This document shows, one piece after another, positions 10,501-20,672 of a DNA stretch of 64,000 nucleotides. Each line of letters opens with the position of its first letter. Position 1 is the stretch's first letter. A program made the position numbers and the translations under genes. The notes beneath the pieces are model-generated. The model was given only the letters and a program-made list of their open reading frames with translations. It searched no databases and was not told the origin of the DNA. This DNA comes from FEN-299 sp963727765 (lineage in GTDB: Bacteria; Acidobacteriota; Vicinamibacteria; Vicinamibacterales; Fen-181), in assembly GCA_963727765.1 (NCBI GenBank), contig CAVSGZ010000010.1:1-64000 (forward strand), read 5' to 3'.

Positions 10501-12994
10501 GCTGGAAGGTCCGCGGGATTGCGGCCGTCTTGTCGGCGAAGAACTCGCGGACGCTGTCGCGCGACTCGCCGTCGCAGAGCTGGCCGGCCCTGGCGACCAG
10601 TGCCGACAACGCCAACGGATCCGCGAATCCCTGCCGGACATCGCTCCAGCGGGACACCGCCAGCTTCCAGGCCTGCGCCTGAGCGGCCGGGTTGTCCAGC
10701 GCCGCCGACAACCACGCGAGCCAGGGGTCGCGTCCCTCGGTTACGGTGAGTCCGCCCGTCAGCACGCCGATCACGAACGCCGCGTCGGACGTGGTCTTCA
10801 GGACTTCCTCCTCGTCGAGCCCGCGCAGGCGCGGGAGCAGGCCCGCATCGGCATTCACCGCGGCCAGGCGGACGACCAGCGGCATGAAGACGGGGTCGAT
10901 CCGCTCGCGGCCCGCGAGGTGCGCGTCGATCATCGCGCGGGCGGTGGCGAGCACGTCCCGGTCACGCCCGGCGCGGCCCAGGATGTCGAGCACCGCGCGC
11001 CGCTGCCGCACGCGATCCTCGTTCTCGTCCGGCGCGGGCTTCCAGTCCAGGCTCTGCCCGACGGGGGCGAACACCCGCGTCACCCACGACTCGAACAGCG
11101 CGTGTTCCGGCCCCGGCACCAGGTAGCTCCTCGCGAACGTCAGCTCGCGATCGAGTTCCTCGATGACGGCCGGGGTCGTGTCGGCCGCCAGCGCCGCCGC
11201 CACCGACAGGTAATCGGCGATGGCCTGGTGACCGGCCCGGGCCAGGTCCCAGGTGTCCTCGAGGAGGCGGACGCGCTCGACCGGCGTCAGCTGTCTCTCC
11301 GCGGCCGACGCGAGCCGGGCGACCTCCTCGTTCGTGTAGGCCGTGTAGTAGTAACCACTCGCCCCCGCGTTGGCGAACACGGCCGGAAAGCAGCCCGCCA
11401 GCTTGAATGTCTGCCGCGGAGCGGTCATCAGGACGGTCGACGGCGCGGGCACGTCCGGGCCGCTGCCGATGCCGCGAAGGCCCAGCGGAATGGTCCACCC
11501 GGCGCTCTCGGGCGTCGCAGGGAGCGCGCCCGGCGAGAAGCGGCGCGCGCTTGCCGTCACGACCGTCTCATCGCCCTGGCACGACGACTCGATGCTCAGC
11601 TCGGGCACCCCCGGCCTGCTGATGAAGCCACTCAGCACCGCGGCGACGGGCTGGCCCGACGCGCTTTGCAGGTCAGACGCGAGATCGTCGGTCGTCATCG
11701 GTCCGAACGCATGGGCGTGAACGAAGGCGGATAGGTCCTTGCGGAACGCGTCGGGGCCCAGCCAGGCTTCGAGCATCCGGACGACGGCCGCGCCCTTGTC
11801 GTAGGCGATCTGGTCGAACGACTCGTCGATCTCTGCGGCGGTCGACACGGGCGCGCGCACGGGCCGCGTCGATCTCAGCGCGTCAAGCCGCATGGCGTCT
11901 CCAATGCTGGTGACTGCCGCGATCTCGGGATGCCACGGCGGCTTCCACTCGGCGATGGGCTTGGGGGCCATCCAGGTGGCGAAGCCCTCGGCCAGCCACA
12001 GCTCGTCCCACGACGCCATCGTCACGACGTCGCCGAGCCACTGGTGGGCGATCTCGTGGGAGAGGACGGCCGCTTCTTCCGAGAGCGCCGACTGCGAGGC
12101 CCGGGCGGGGTTCGCCAGCAGGCCTTCATCGAAGAAGATGGCGCCGGCGTTCTCCATCGCGCCCGGGAAGTTGCCGGGCACGGCCACCAGGTCGAGCTTG
12201 CGGAACGGGTAATGGAACCCGATGTACCGGTAGTCGAAGGCGAACGCCTGCTCGGCCGCCTCGAGCGCGAAGCGGGCCATGTCCTTGCGCTCCGGCAGCG
12301 TGCAGACCCGGATCGGGATCGACTCGGCCGCCCCCTCGACGCACTCGAAGACACCGACGGCGAGCGCCACGAGATAGGAGGACATCCTCGGCGTCGTGCC
12401 GAAGCGCACCGTGTGTCGGCCGGCCTTCGGCCCCGGCGTGTCGGACACCACCGGGCCGTTCGAGATCGCGGTGATGCCGTCGTCGATCACGGCCGAAAGC
12501 GCGAAGCTCGCCTTGCTGGCCGGGTTGTCGACACAGGGGAACGCGCGTCTCGCGTCGGAGGACTCCATCTGGCTGAGCAGGTACCGGCGGTCCAGCGTGC
12601 GCACCACGTAGAACCCACGCCCATCGGATCTCGAGCCGGCCGTCGTATTCGATGTGGAGCTTCGCCGTGCCCGGCATCAGCCGCGCGGGCAGCGTGAAGG
12701 TGACCGTGCCCGCGGCCGCGTCCACTGCCGTCGTCGGCAAAAGCTGATGGCCGCCGGGCACCGTCAGTGTGGAGTCGACGATCTCGAGGTCCACGGCGTC
12801 GAGCGTGAACCGGGTCGTCGGGTTGACCACCTGGAGGTCGATTGTCAGGTCGCCCGCGAACGAGCTGGTGCCGAAATCGGGCGTGACGGTGAGCTGGTAG
12901 TGCAGTGGCTGGATGTCGGCGGGCGGGTTCCCGGCCGCCGACGGCGACGCCAGCCCGAGCAGCAGGAGGAGCAGAGGGGCCGCACGCCGGTCGC

Positions 12995-12998
<4 letters not shown>
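10391..12998 (-). pseudogene. secreted M1-family aminopeptidase, split by a +1 frame break
   Basis: Zinc aminopeptidase with a signal peptide (LLLLLLGLASPSAA), an N-terminal beta-sandwich, the substrate motif GAMEN, the zinc motif HEIAH followed by WLAEGFATW, and an ERAP1-like helical C-terminal half. The GTG start at 12998 overlaps the stop of the HtrA gene. The frame changes near 12625: one frame ends at EYDGRLE and the other resumes at DGRGFYVVRTLDRR. Removing one base between them gives a normal M1 sequence. All catalytic motifs survive, so an assembly insertion is a serious possibility. Confidence 0.85.
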
Positions 12999-14185
<1,187 letters not shown>

Positions 14186-14223
14186 GCGCGCACCTCTCGC
14201 TTATCCACTTAGACTACACCAGG

Positions 14224-14272
14224 GGGACGGGGGATAGGGACGAGAGACGAGGGACGAGGGCGTGAGGCGGAC
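14224..14272 (+). repeat. heptad repeat, GGACGAG type
   Basis: Seven consecutive 7-base units (gggacgg, gggatag, ggacgag, agacgag, ggacgag, ggcgtga, ggcggac) fill the gap between the htrA start and the hsp20 stop. Confidence 0.7.
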
Positions 14273-14275
14273 GCC

Positions 14276-14674
14276 TTATTCGATCTCGACCTGGCGGCGG
14301 TCGGAGCGCTTGAGCACGCTGATGGTGAGGACGCCGTTCTGGAGGTCGGCGGTGATGTCCGAGGCGTCGGCGGCGCGCGGCAGGACGAAGGTCCGAGCGA
14401 ACCGGCCGTGACCACGCTCGACGCGCTCGAAGCGGACCGACGAGTGTTCGCCCGCCTGCCGCTCGCCGCGCAGTGTCAGCTTGCCGTCCTGGATCTGGAT
14501 CTGGAGGTCCTCGCGGGCGAGCCCGGCCACCTCGGCCGTCACCACGTAGCGGTCCTCGGTCTCGTAGATGTCGACCGGCGGCATCCATCCGGCTTCGTCG
14601 GTGCCGGCCAAGCGGTGGATGCGCTCCTGCAGCGCGAGCAGGTCCTGCAGCGGATCCCAGCGGGTGAAGGCCAC
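14276..14674 (-). CDS. small heat-shock protein, Hsp20 family
   Basis: Holdase chaperone of 132 residues with an alpha-crystallin domain from about residue 30 to 125: PPVDIYETEDRYVVTAEVAG, then KLTLRGER, then ERGHGRFARTFVLP, and GVLTISVLKR before the C-terminus. The start is GTG 14674 (AFTRWDPLQDL, the standard N-terminus); an ATG two bases from it is in another frame. The gene lies upstream of htrA in the same orientation across the heptad tract, so the two may share stress-related expression. Confidence 0.92.
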   Translation of the reverse strand: MAFTRWDPLQDLLALQERIHRLAGTDEAGWMPPVDIYETEDRYVVTAEVAGLAREDLQIQIQDGKLTLRGERQAGEHSSVRFERVERGHGRFARTFVLPRAADASDITADLQNGVLTISVLKRSDRRQVEIE

Positions 14675-14772
14675 AGGTCATCGTAGCACGGCGGCGAGGC
14701 CGCCGGGAGGGGGATTCCCTGTGATAAAATGGACAATTCGGATTTCTCCGGTTCCACACGCCAGGTGAGGCC

Positions 14773-15327
14773 ATGCAAGCGACACGACTTCGGAAGGGAA
14801 TGCTCATCAAGATGGGAGAGGACCTGTTCCGGGTTCTCGAACTTCAGCACGTCACGCCCGGGAATCTGCGCGGCTTTGTCCGCGTCAAGCTGCGCAATAT
14901 CCGCACGGGAGCGCTGTCGGACCAGAAGCTGCGGTCGGAAGACGAGGTCGAGCGCGCGACGCTCGACGAGAAGTCGATGCAGTACCTCTACAAGGACGGC
15001 TCGGCGTATCACTTCATGGACACGGAGAGCTATGAGCAGATCGCGCTGACCGACGAGGTGCTCGGCGACGCGATGCAGTACATGGTGGCCGAGTCGGTGA
15101 TCGAGATGGAGTTCTACGGCAGCGAGCCGGTCGGGATCGAACTGCCGCAGACGGTCGACCTCAAGGTGATCGAGACGACGCCCGCGATCAAGGGGGCGAC
15201 GGCGAGCGCGCAGCTCAAGCCTGCCACGCTCGAGACCGGGCTGGTCGTGCAGGTGCCCCCGTTCATCAACGAGGGCGACCGGGTGCGGGTGAACACCGAG
15301 ACCGGCGAGTATCAGTCCCGGGCGTAG
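14773..15327 (+). CDS. efp: translation elongation factor P
   Basis: Relieves ribosome stalling at polyproline. The 184 residues contain the three OB-like domains; FVRVKLRNI, SYEQIALTD and the C-terminal TGLVVQVPPFINEGDRVRVNTETGEY are diagnostic. The domain I loop reads TPGNLRGF, so the position of the modified Lys34 (E. coli) or Arg32 (P. aeruginosa) is Asn31, with Arg33 two residues later. The classical lysylation or rhamnosylation site is therefore absent. A -10-like GATAAAAT lies about 45 bases upstream. The gene is followed by tdk. Confidence 0.96.
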   Translation: MQATRLRKGMLIKMGEDLFRVLELQHVTPGNLRGFVRVKLRNIRTGALSDQKLRSEDEVERATLDEKSMQYLYKDGSAYHFMDTESYEQIALTDEVLGDAMQYMVAESVIEMEFYGSEPVGIELPQTVDLKVIETTPAIKGATASAQLKPATLETGLVVQVPPFINEGDRVRVNTETGEYQSRA

Positions 15328-15382
15328 CCCGGCGGACATGAGTGCCGGGCCGACGCCCGGCGACCGAAGGCTCGAGGGTGCC

Positions 15383-15967
15383 ATGGACGTACCGCGTTCG
15401 CGACAGGCCGGCTGGATCGAGGTGATCACCGGCAGCATGTTCAGCGGGAAGAGCGAAGAGCTGATCCGCCGCCTCCGCCGGGCGCAGATCGCCCGGCAGA
15501 AGGTGCAGATCTTCAAGCCGGCCTTCGACAACCGCTTCAGCGACAACCACATCGTCTCGCATAGCGACATGCGGATGGCCTCGGAGAACGTGGCCAGCTC
15601 ACAGGCGCTGCTGGCCGACGTGGACCCGGACGCCGAGGTGGTGGGGATCGATGAAGGGCAGTTCTTCGACGCCGACCTGCCCGCCGTGTGCAACGAGCTG
15701 GCGAACCGGGGCAAGCGCGTGATCGTCGCCGGCCTCGACCAGGACTACCTGGGCAAGCCGTTCGAGCCGATGCCGCAGCTGCTGGCCATCGCCGAGTACA
15801 TCACCAAGACGCTGGCCATCTGCATGGTGTGCGGCAACCCCGCCAATCACACCCAGCGCCTGGTCGCGAGCCAGGACCGCGTCCTGCTCGGCGCGCAGGG
15901 CACCTACGAGGCCCGCTGCCGGCGCTGCTTCGATCCGACGCTCGCCTCGGCGCCAGAGACCCGCTGA
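15383..15967 (+). CDS. tdk: thymidine kinase (type II)
   Basis: Phosphorylates deoxythymidine in the salvage pathway. The 194-residue type II enzyme carries the P-loop GSMFSGKSEEL, the catalytic Glu in VVGIDEGQFFD, a lasso region, and a zinc site from CMVCGNPA and CRRCF. ATG 15383 is preferred over ATG 15338 because homologues start shortly before the GWIEVITGSMF strand. It lies 55 bases after efp and in line with the next membrane-protein gene, so the three may be cotranscribed. Confidence 0.95.
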   Translation: MDVPRSRQAGWIEVITGSMFSGKSEELIRRLRRAQIARQKVQIFKPAFDNRFSDNHIVSHSDMRMASENVASSQALLADVDPDAEVVGIDEGQFFDADLPAVCNELANRGKRVIVAGLDQDYLGKPFEPMPQLLAIAEYITKTLAICMVCGNPANHTQRLVASQDRVLLGAQGTYEARCRRCFDPTLASAPETR

Positions 15968-15980
15968 GGAAGACCGGGCC

Positions 15981-16526
15981 ATGGCGCGGCTGCTGCTCCT
16001 GTTGGGCGTGGGGTTCCTGGCGGCCAACCTGTTCGGCGTCGCCGAGCAGGTGCGCTACTGGCGCCGCCGGCGCACGGCGATGCTGACCTGGCCGGGCCGC
16101 CGGCCGCCGTTCTTCCAGATGCAGGTGGGCATCGGCGTGGCGCTCGGATTGCTCTTCTTCTACGACCTGCTGCTGCGGCCGGGCGCGGCCGAGCAGACGT
16201 TCGGCGTCGGCATGATGTTCCTCTACTACGCCGCCATCGTCCCCGCCTCGGCGCGGATCGAGCGCGGGTTCTACCGCGACGGCATCTGGAGCGACCGACG
16301 CTTCGTGCGCTACTCGCGCATCGGCGCGGTGAGCTGGCACGATGAACCCGAGCCGGTCCTGCTGCTCGCCGCCAGGCGCGGGCGCACCGCGGCGCGGCTG
16401 GCCGTCCCGGGCCACCTGCTCGGCGCGGTCCGCCGCCTCCTGCGCGACCTGATCGGGCGCCACGATATCGACCTCGCCGACACGGGGCTCCATCTCGGAT
16501 TGCGGGACCAGCGGGATGATGCGTGA
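15981..16526 (+). CDS. membrane protein of unknown function (DUF5673-like end)
   Basis: Protein of 181 residues with an N-terminal helix (LLLLLGVGFLAANLFGV), a second helix near 45-65 (GIGVALGLLFFYDLLL) and a third near 75-90 (MMFLYYAAIVPASA). A soluble domain follows in which GIWSDRRFVRYSRIGAVSW resembles the strand-turn-strand W-S-x-I motif of DUF5673/PH-like membrane proteins. It starts 13 bases after tdk, with no own promoter visible. No function can be assigned. Confidence 0.7.
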   Translation: MARLLLLLGVGFLAANLFGVAEQVRYWRRRRTAMLTWPGRRPPFFQMQVGIGVALGLLFFYDLLLRPGAAEQTFGVGMMFLYYAAIVPASARIERGFYRDGIWSDRRFVRYSRIGAVSWHDEPEPVLLLAARRGRTAARLAVPGHLLGAVRRLLRDLIGRHDIDLADTGLHLGLRDQRDDA

Positions 16527-16528
16527 CC

Positions 16529-16563
16529 GGCTTGCGGCTCGCGACTCGCGGCCTGCGGCTTGC
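16529..16563 (+). repeat. heptad repeat, GGCTTGC type
   Basis: Five 7-base units (ggcttgc, ggctcgc, gactcgc, ggcctgc, ggcttgc) follow the membrane-protein stop. A short inverted counterpart (GCCGCAAGCC) appears near 16614, so a partial hairpin is possible between the converging genes. Confidence 0.7.
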
Positions 16564-16632
16564 GGCGCGGTCAGCGAGAGACGCGTGACACCGCCGCCAG
16601 TCGCACGTCGTCAGCCGCAAGCCTGAAGGGAT

Positions 16633-17406
16633 CTACCGCCCGAGAATCCACCCAATCATCCCGCGGCCGCTGGCGATCGGATCGCCGATCCAGTCGGGCG
16701 GCACGAGCCAGACGAAGGCGAGGATGGCGATTACCCACAGGTCGTACTGCCATGTCGCGCGCTCGTCGGTCCAGAAGAACGCCCGCCAGAGCACCTTCAG
16801 CACCAGCGGCTTCTCGCGCTCCTTGACCCCGTTCAGCTCGCGCCACGTGAAGTAGATCCGGTCGGCGACGGTCACGATCGACAGGACGAGAATGACCCAG
16901 AGGACGCCGGCCATCCGGTTGGTGAAGGCGCCAATCATGAAGAGCACAATCCGCTCGGGCCGCTCCATGAAGCCGACCTTGCACTTCGAGATAATCGACT
17001 CGGCGCGGGCGCGCGTGTAGCTCGTCATCACCGAGAACATCATCGCCAGCGCGGTGATGATGACGTAGTCGGTCCGGGCGTGCTTGGTGTAGAGGTAGAT
17101 CAGGCCGATGAACAGGGTGATGTCCGAGAAGCGGTCCATCACCGAGTCCCAGAACCCGCCGAACAGCGTCTCGCGCTCCCGGGCGCGCGCCACCTTCCCG
17201 TCGATGTAGTCGAAGATGTTCGCGGCGAGCATCACGAAGCCGGCCGACCAGAAGTAGCCGATCCCGAGCAGCCAGGCCGCCGTGATGTTGACGACGACGC
17301 CGGTGAAGGTGAGGACGTTGGGGGAGACCCCGAGCGCGACGCAGACGGCGATGATCCCGCGAAGCGGGGCATTGCAGACCCGTCCGACGACTCCAGTGAA
17401 GGTCAT
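16633..17406 (-). CDS. CDP-alcohol phosphatidyltransferase family protein
   Basis: Integral membrane enzyme joining a CDP-linked lipid to an alcohol such as glycerol phosphate or inositol phosphate. The family motif D-x2-D-G-x2-A-R-x8-G-x3-D-x3-D is visible in FDYIDGKVARARE followed by GGFWDSVMDR. Several membrane helices flank it across 257 residues. The start ATG 17406 gives MTFTGVVGRVCNAP, the usual short N-terminus. The product cannot be told apart (PgsA-, PIS- or archaetidyl-type) from sequence alone. It is divergent from uvrC; an extended TATAAT (17455-17460) lies between and suits uvrC. Confidence 0.88.
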   Translation of the reverse strand: MTFTGVVGRVCNAPLRGIIAVCVALGVSPNVLTFTGVVVNITAAWLLGIGYFWSAGFVMLAANIFDYIDGKVARARERETLFGGFWDSVMDRFSDITLFIGLIYLYTKHARTDYVIITALAMMFSVMTSYTRARAESIISKCKVGFMERPERIVLFMIGAFTNRMAGVLWVILVLSIVTVADRIYFTWRELNGVKEREKPLVLKVLWRAFFWTDERATWQYDLWVIAILAFVWLVPPDWIGDPIASGRGMIGWILGR

Positions 17407-17502
17407 GGGAGGCTCAGGCTCCAGGCCGGGGACGGCCGGCCGCGCGCGGTCCGGTATAATCGACAGTTGGCCAGGATCTGCGAAAACGCAACATCGTAGC
17501 CC

Positions 17503-19378
17503 ATGCCCATTGGTGATCTCAAGAGCCAGATCGACCGCCTGCCCGAGCAGCCCGGCGTGTATCTGTACGGCAACGCCGCCGGGGAGACGATCTACGTCGG
17601 CAAGGCGCGCTCGCTCCGCGACCGGGTCAGGAGCTACCTGGGCGCCCGCGGCGCGAGCCCGAAGACCGACGCGCTGCTCGACGAGGCAGACTCGCTCGAG
17701 GTCGTCGTCACCGACTCGGTGGTCGAGGCCCTGGCCCTCGAGAACAACCTCATCAAACAGCGGCTGCCGAAATATAACATCCTGCTCCGGGATGACAAGA
17801 ATTATCCGTACCTGCGGCTGACGACGAGCGAACCGTTCCCTCGCCTGCTCGTGGCGCGGAGCGTCGAGCGCAACGGCGACGCCTACTTCGGGCCCTTCGT
17901 GCAGGGGGGGCTGGCGCGGCGGCTGACGCTGCTCAGCCACCGCGTGTTCGGCCTCCGGTCGTGCAACGAGATCATCGACGGCCGGCGCGGCCGGCCCTGC
18001 CTCGAGTACGACATCAAGCGGTGCCTGGCGCCGTGCGTCGAGTCGATCTGCGGGCAGGCCGACTACGCCCGCGCCGTGCAGGACGCGAGGCTGTTCCTCG
18101 AGGGGCGGACCGACGAGCTGCTCGGCGCCTTCCGGGAGCGGATGGACGAAGCCGCGGCCGGCCAGCGCTTCGAGCAGGCGGCCCAGTGGCGCGACGCCGC
18201 GCGGGCGGTCCAGGCGCTGCGGAACCGGCAGCAGAAGATGGCCACGGCCAAGCTGGGTGACCGCGACGTGTTTGGCGTCAAGGTCGGGCCCGCCGGGGCG
18301 GCGATCCAGGTGTTCGAGGTCCGCCGCGGCCGGGTCATCGAGCGCGTGCAGCTGTTCGCCGAGGCCGGGACCGACTCGATGGCCGACCTCCTCCAGGCGA
18401 CGCTGCAGCAGTTCTATGTCGATCGCGAGGCGCCGCCTGAGGTCCACCTGCCCGTCGACCTGCCGGAGGCCGAGGATACCGAGGCCTGGCTGAACGCACG
18501 GGGCGGGCGGAAGGTCCGGCTTGTCGTGCCCAGCCGCGGCGCCAAGCGGGGGCTCGTCGACCTGGCCGCGCGCAACGCGGCGCAGGCCTACCAGTCGCGC
18601 TTCAATCGCGAAGGCGCGGCCCGCTACGAAGGGCTCGACACGCTGCGCCTCGTCCTGGGGCTGCCGGCACTGCCGCGGCGGATCGAGTGCTTCGACATCT
18701 CGACAATCCAGGGGAGCGAAACGGTCGCCTCGATGGTGGTGTGCGAGGATGGGAGGATGAGGCGGGCGGAGTACCCGGAAATACAGGCTCAAGGCTCAGG
18801 GCTCAGGCCAGGAGGCTCAGGGCTCAGAGCTCAAGGCTCAAGCGAAGAGGCTCAAGGCTCAGGGCCCAGGGCGCTATCTCGACGACTTCGCGGCGATCAA
18901 CCAGGTGGTCGGCCGGCGCTACCGGCGGCTGCTCGAGGCGGGCGGCCCGTTCCCGGACCTCGTGGTCGTCGACGGTGGGAAGGGCCAGTTGTCGGCTGCC
19001 TATGCCGCGCTCGAACAACTCGGTCTGGCGCGCTTGGTGGCCGTGGGGCTGGCCAAGAAGGAAGAACTCGTGTTCACCCGGGACCGCGACGAACCGCTGG
19101 CGCTCTCGAGGTCGTCTCCGGCGCTGCTCCTGCTGCAGCAGGTGAGGGACGAGGCCCACCGTTTCGCGGTGACCTTCCACAGGCAGGCCCGGAAGATGCG
19201 CGACCTCAGGTCCGAGCTCGACGAGATCACGGGGGTCGGGCCGGGACGTCGGCGGACGCTGCTCACCACGTTTGGAAGCGTGGCCGGCGTCCGGCGGGCG
19301 ACGAGGGAGGAACTCACCGCCGCGGTGGGTGCCGCGGCGGCTGACGCCGTGCTGGCACATTTCGCGGCGGTTCGCTGA
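17503..19378 (+). pseudogene. uvrC: excinuclease ABC subunit C, interrupted by a heptad-repeat tract
   Basis: Dual-incision nuclease of excision repair. The N-terminal GIY-YIG domain is intact (PGVYLYG, IYVGKARSLRDRV, NNLIKQRLPKYNILLRDDKNYPY), as are the Cys-rich and UVR regions and the start of the RNase H-like domain (CFDISTIQGSETVASMVV). After AEYPE an 84-bp heptad tract (18786-18869) begins. Beyond it the gene resumes in the +1 frame (YLDDFAAINQVVGRRYRR, VVVDGGKGQL, GVGPGRRRTLLTTFGS). Loss or gain of suitable numbers of 7-base units would restore the frame. As written, the product would lack the second nuclease half and the helix-hairpin-helix domain. Confidence 0.9.
18786..18869 (+). repeat. 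heptad repeat inside uvrC, 12 units
   Basis: Twelve 7-base units in perfect phase. Most read ggctcaa or ggctcag; four are diverged (gccagga, agctcaa, gcgaaga, ggcccag). The tract replaces a few codons of the loop between EY and DDF in the RNase H-like domain. Removing one unit (7 bases) brings the two uvrC halves into the same frame. Confidence 0.85.
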
Positions 19379-19383
19379 ACGAC

Positions 19384-19469
19384 GGCTCATGGCTCAAGAC
19401 TCAAGGCTCAAGCTCCAAGCCATGTCACAGATGGCATCCGACCCTGAGCCGTGAACCCTGAGCCTTCTT
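19384..19469. repeat. mirrored heptad-repeat hairpin after uvrC
   Basis: Forward units ggctcat, ggctcaa, gactcaa, ggctcaa and gctccaa (19384-19418) are followed by inverted units ccctgag, ccgtgaa, ccctgag (19442-19462) and a TTCTTT run. It sits six bases behind the uvrC stop. A transcription-terminator role is possible. Confidence 0.72.
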
Positions 19470-19509
19470 TGACAGTGCGCGCGGCGCGATGTTAGCCTGA
19501 TGGGCTTTC

Positions 19510-19596
19510 GTGGACATCAACCTCGCTCAGATTCTCATGTCGTTCGTGGCGCTGCTAATCTCGGGCGGCTTCAATCTCGTGGTCGGCACCCCGTAA
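19510..19596 (+). pseudogene. remnant of a site-2 protease (M50) gene
   Basis: A 28-codon frame starts GTG and begins VDINLAQILMSFVALLIS, which matches the usual first helix of bacterial site-2 protease family proteins just before their HExxH helix. It then jumps to GGFNLVVGTP and stops. In other genomes an M50 gene commonly precedes trpS-scpA-scpB, which is exactly this position. The body, including the zinc motif, is missing, so this looks like an internal deletion. The identification rests on a short segment plus synteny. Confidence 0.5.
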
Positions 19597-19610
19597 CGGT
19601 ACCTGCTGCC

Positions 19611-20648
19611 ATGGCTCACATGAAACCCCGCGTCGTCTCGGGCATGCGCCCGACCGGCCGACTGCACCTCGGTCACCTGGCAGGCGCGCTCAAGAACTGG
19701 GCGACGCTCCAGGACCAGTACGACTGTTTCTACTTCGTTGCCGACTGGCACGCGCTGACCAGCGAGTACGCCGACACGAAGGCGCTGGTCGAGCACGCGT
19801 ACGACAACGTGGCCGACTGGATCGCCGCCGGCCTGGACCCCGAGCGGTCGACGTTCTTCGTCCAGTCGCTCGTGCCCGAGCATGCCGAGCTGTACGTGCT
19901 GCTGTCGATGGTCGTGCCGGTCCCGTGGCTCGAGCGCGTCCCGACCTACAAGGAGCAGCGCGAGCAGTTGTCGGAAAAGGACCTGTCGACCATCGGCTTC
20001 CTCGGCTACCCGCTGCTGCAGACGGCGGACGTCGCCATCTACGACGCCGCTTACGTCCCGGTGGGCGAGGACCAGGTGCCGCACCTCGAGCTGGCGCGCG
20101 AGGCGGTCCGCCGCTTCAACAACTTCTACGGTGAGAAGCTCGGCGTGCGCGACGGCGAGACGATCATCCAGCCGGTGCTGGTTGAGCCGCAGCCGCTGCT
20201 CACCTCCTTCGGGCGCCTGCCGGGTCTCGACAATCGCAAGATGAGCAAGAGCTACGGCAACGCCATCGATCTGTCGGACGACGCCGAGGCGGTGCGCAAG
20301 AAGGTGATGAGCATGTACACGGACCCGAAGCGGATCCGGGCGGACATCCCGGGCACCGTGGAGGGGAACCCCGTGTTCCTGTATCACGACGCGTTCAACC
20401 CGAACCTCGAGGAGGTCGAGGACCTCAAGTCGCGCTACCGGATGGGGAAGGTGGGCGACGTCGAGGTGAAGAAGAAGCTGGCGGCGGCCATCGAAGTCGT
20501 GCTCGAGCCGATGCGCGAGCGGCGCGCCCAGGCACTGGCCCACCCGGGGCGAATCCGCGAGATCCTGTTCGAGGGCTCCGCGCGCGCCCGCACGGTCGCG
20601 AAGGAGACGATGGAGCGGGTCAGGGAAGCGGTCAGGGTGCGGTACTGA
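19611..20648 (+). CDS. trpS: tryptophanyl-tRNA synthetase
   Basis: Charges tRNA-Trp. The 345-residue class Ic synthetase has the HIGH-type motif GRLHLGHLAG near residue 20 and the KMSKS loop as RKMSKSYGNAIDLSD. The inner motif PLLQTADVAIYDA and VPVGEDQVPHLELAR are typical. ATG 19611 is chosen over the upstream ATG 19500, whose extension runs across the protease remnant; ATG 19620 (MKPRVVSGMRPTG) is a near alternative. It opens a classical block with scpA, scpB and the pseudouridine synthase gene. Confidence 0.97.
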   Translation: MAHMKPRVVSGMRPTGRLHLGHLAGALKNWATLQDQYDCFYFVADWHALTSEYADTKALVEHAYDNVADWIAAGLDPERSTFFVQSLVPEHAELYVLLSMVVPVPWLERVPTYKEQREQLSEKDLSTIGFLGYPLLQTADVAIYDAAYVPVGEDQVPHLELAREAVRRFNNFYGEKLGVRDGETIIQPVLVEPQPLLTSFGRLPGLDNRKMSKSYGNAIDLSDDAEAVRKKVMSMYTDPKRIRADIPGTVEGNPVFLYHDAFNPNLEEVEDLKSRYRMGKVGDVEVKKKLAAAIEVVLEPMRERRAQALAHPGRIREILFEGSARARTVAKETMERVREAVRVRY

Positions 20649-20672
20649 AGGGCTCAGGGAACGGACACCAGG

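Noticed and set aside
14773..15327. EfpL/YeiP paralogue instead of EF-P
   Set aside because: Overall motifs and the C-terminal NEGDRVRVNTETGEY end fit EF-P; only the loop residue deviates.
18786..18869. Heptad tract as a possible CRISPR array
   Set aside because: Units are only 7 bases, contiguous and without spacers; no cas genes are in the window.
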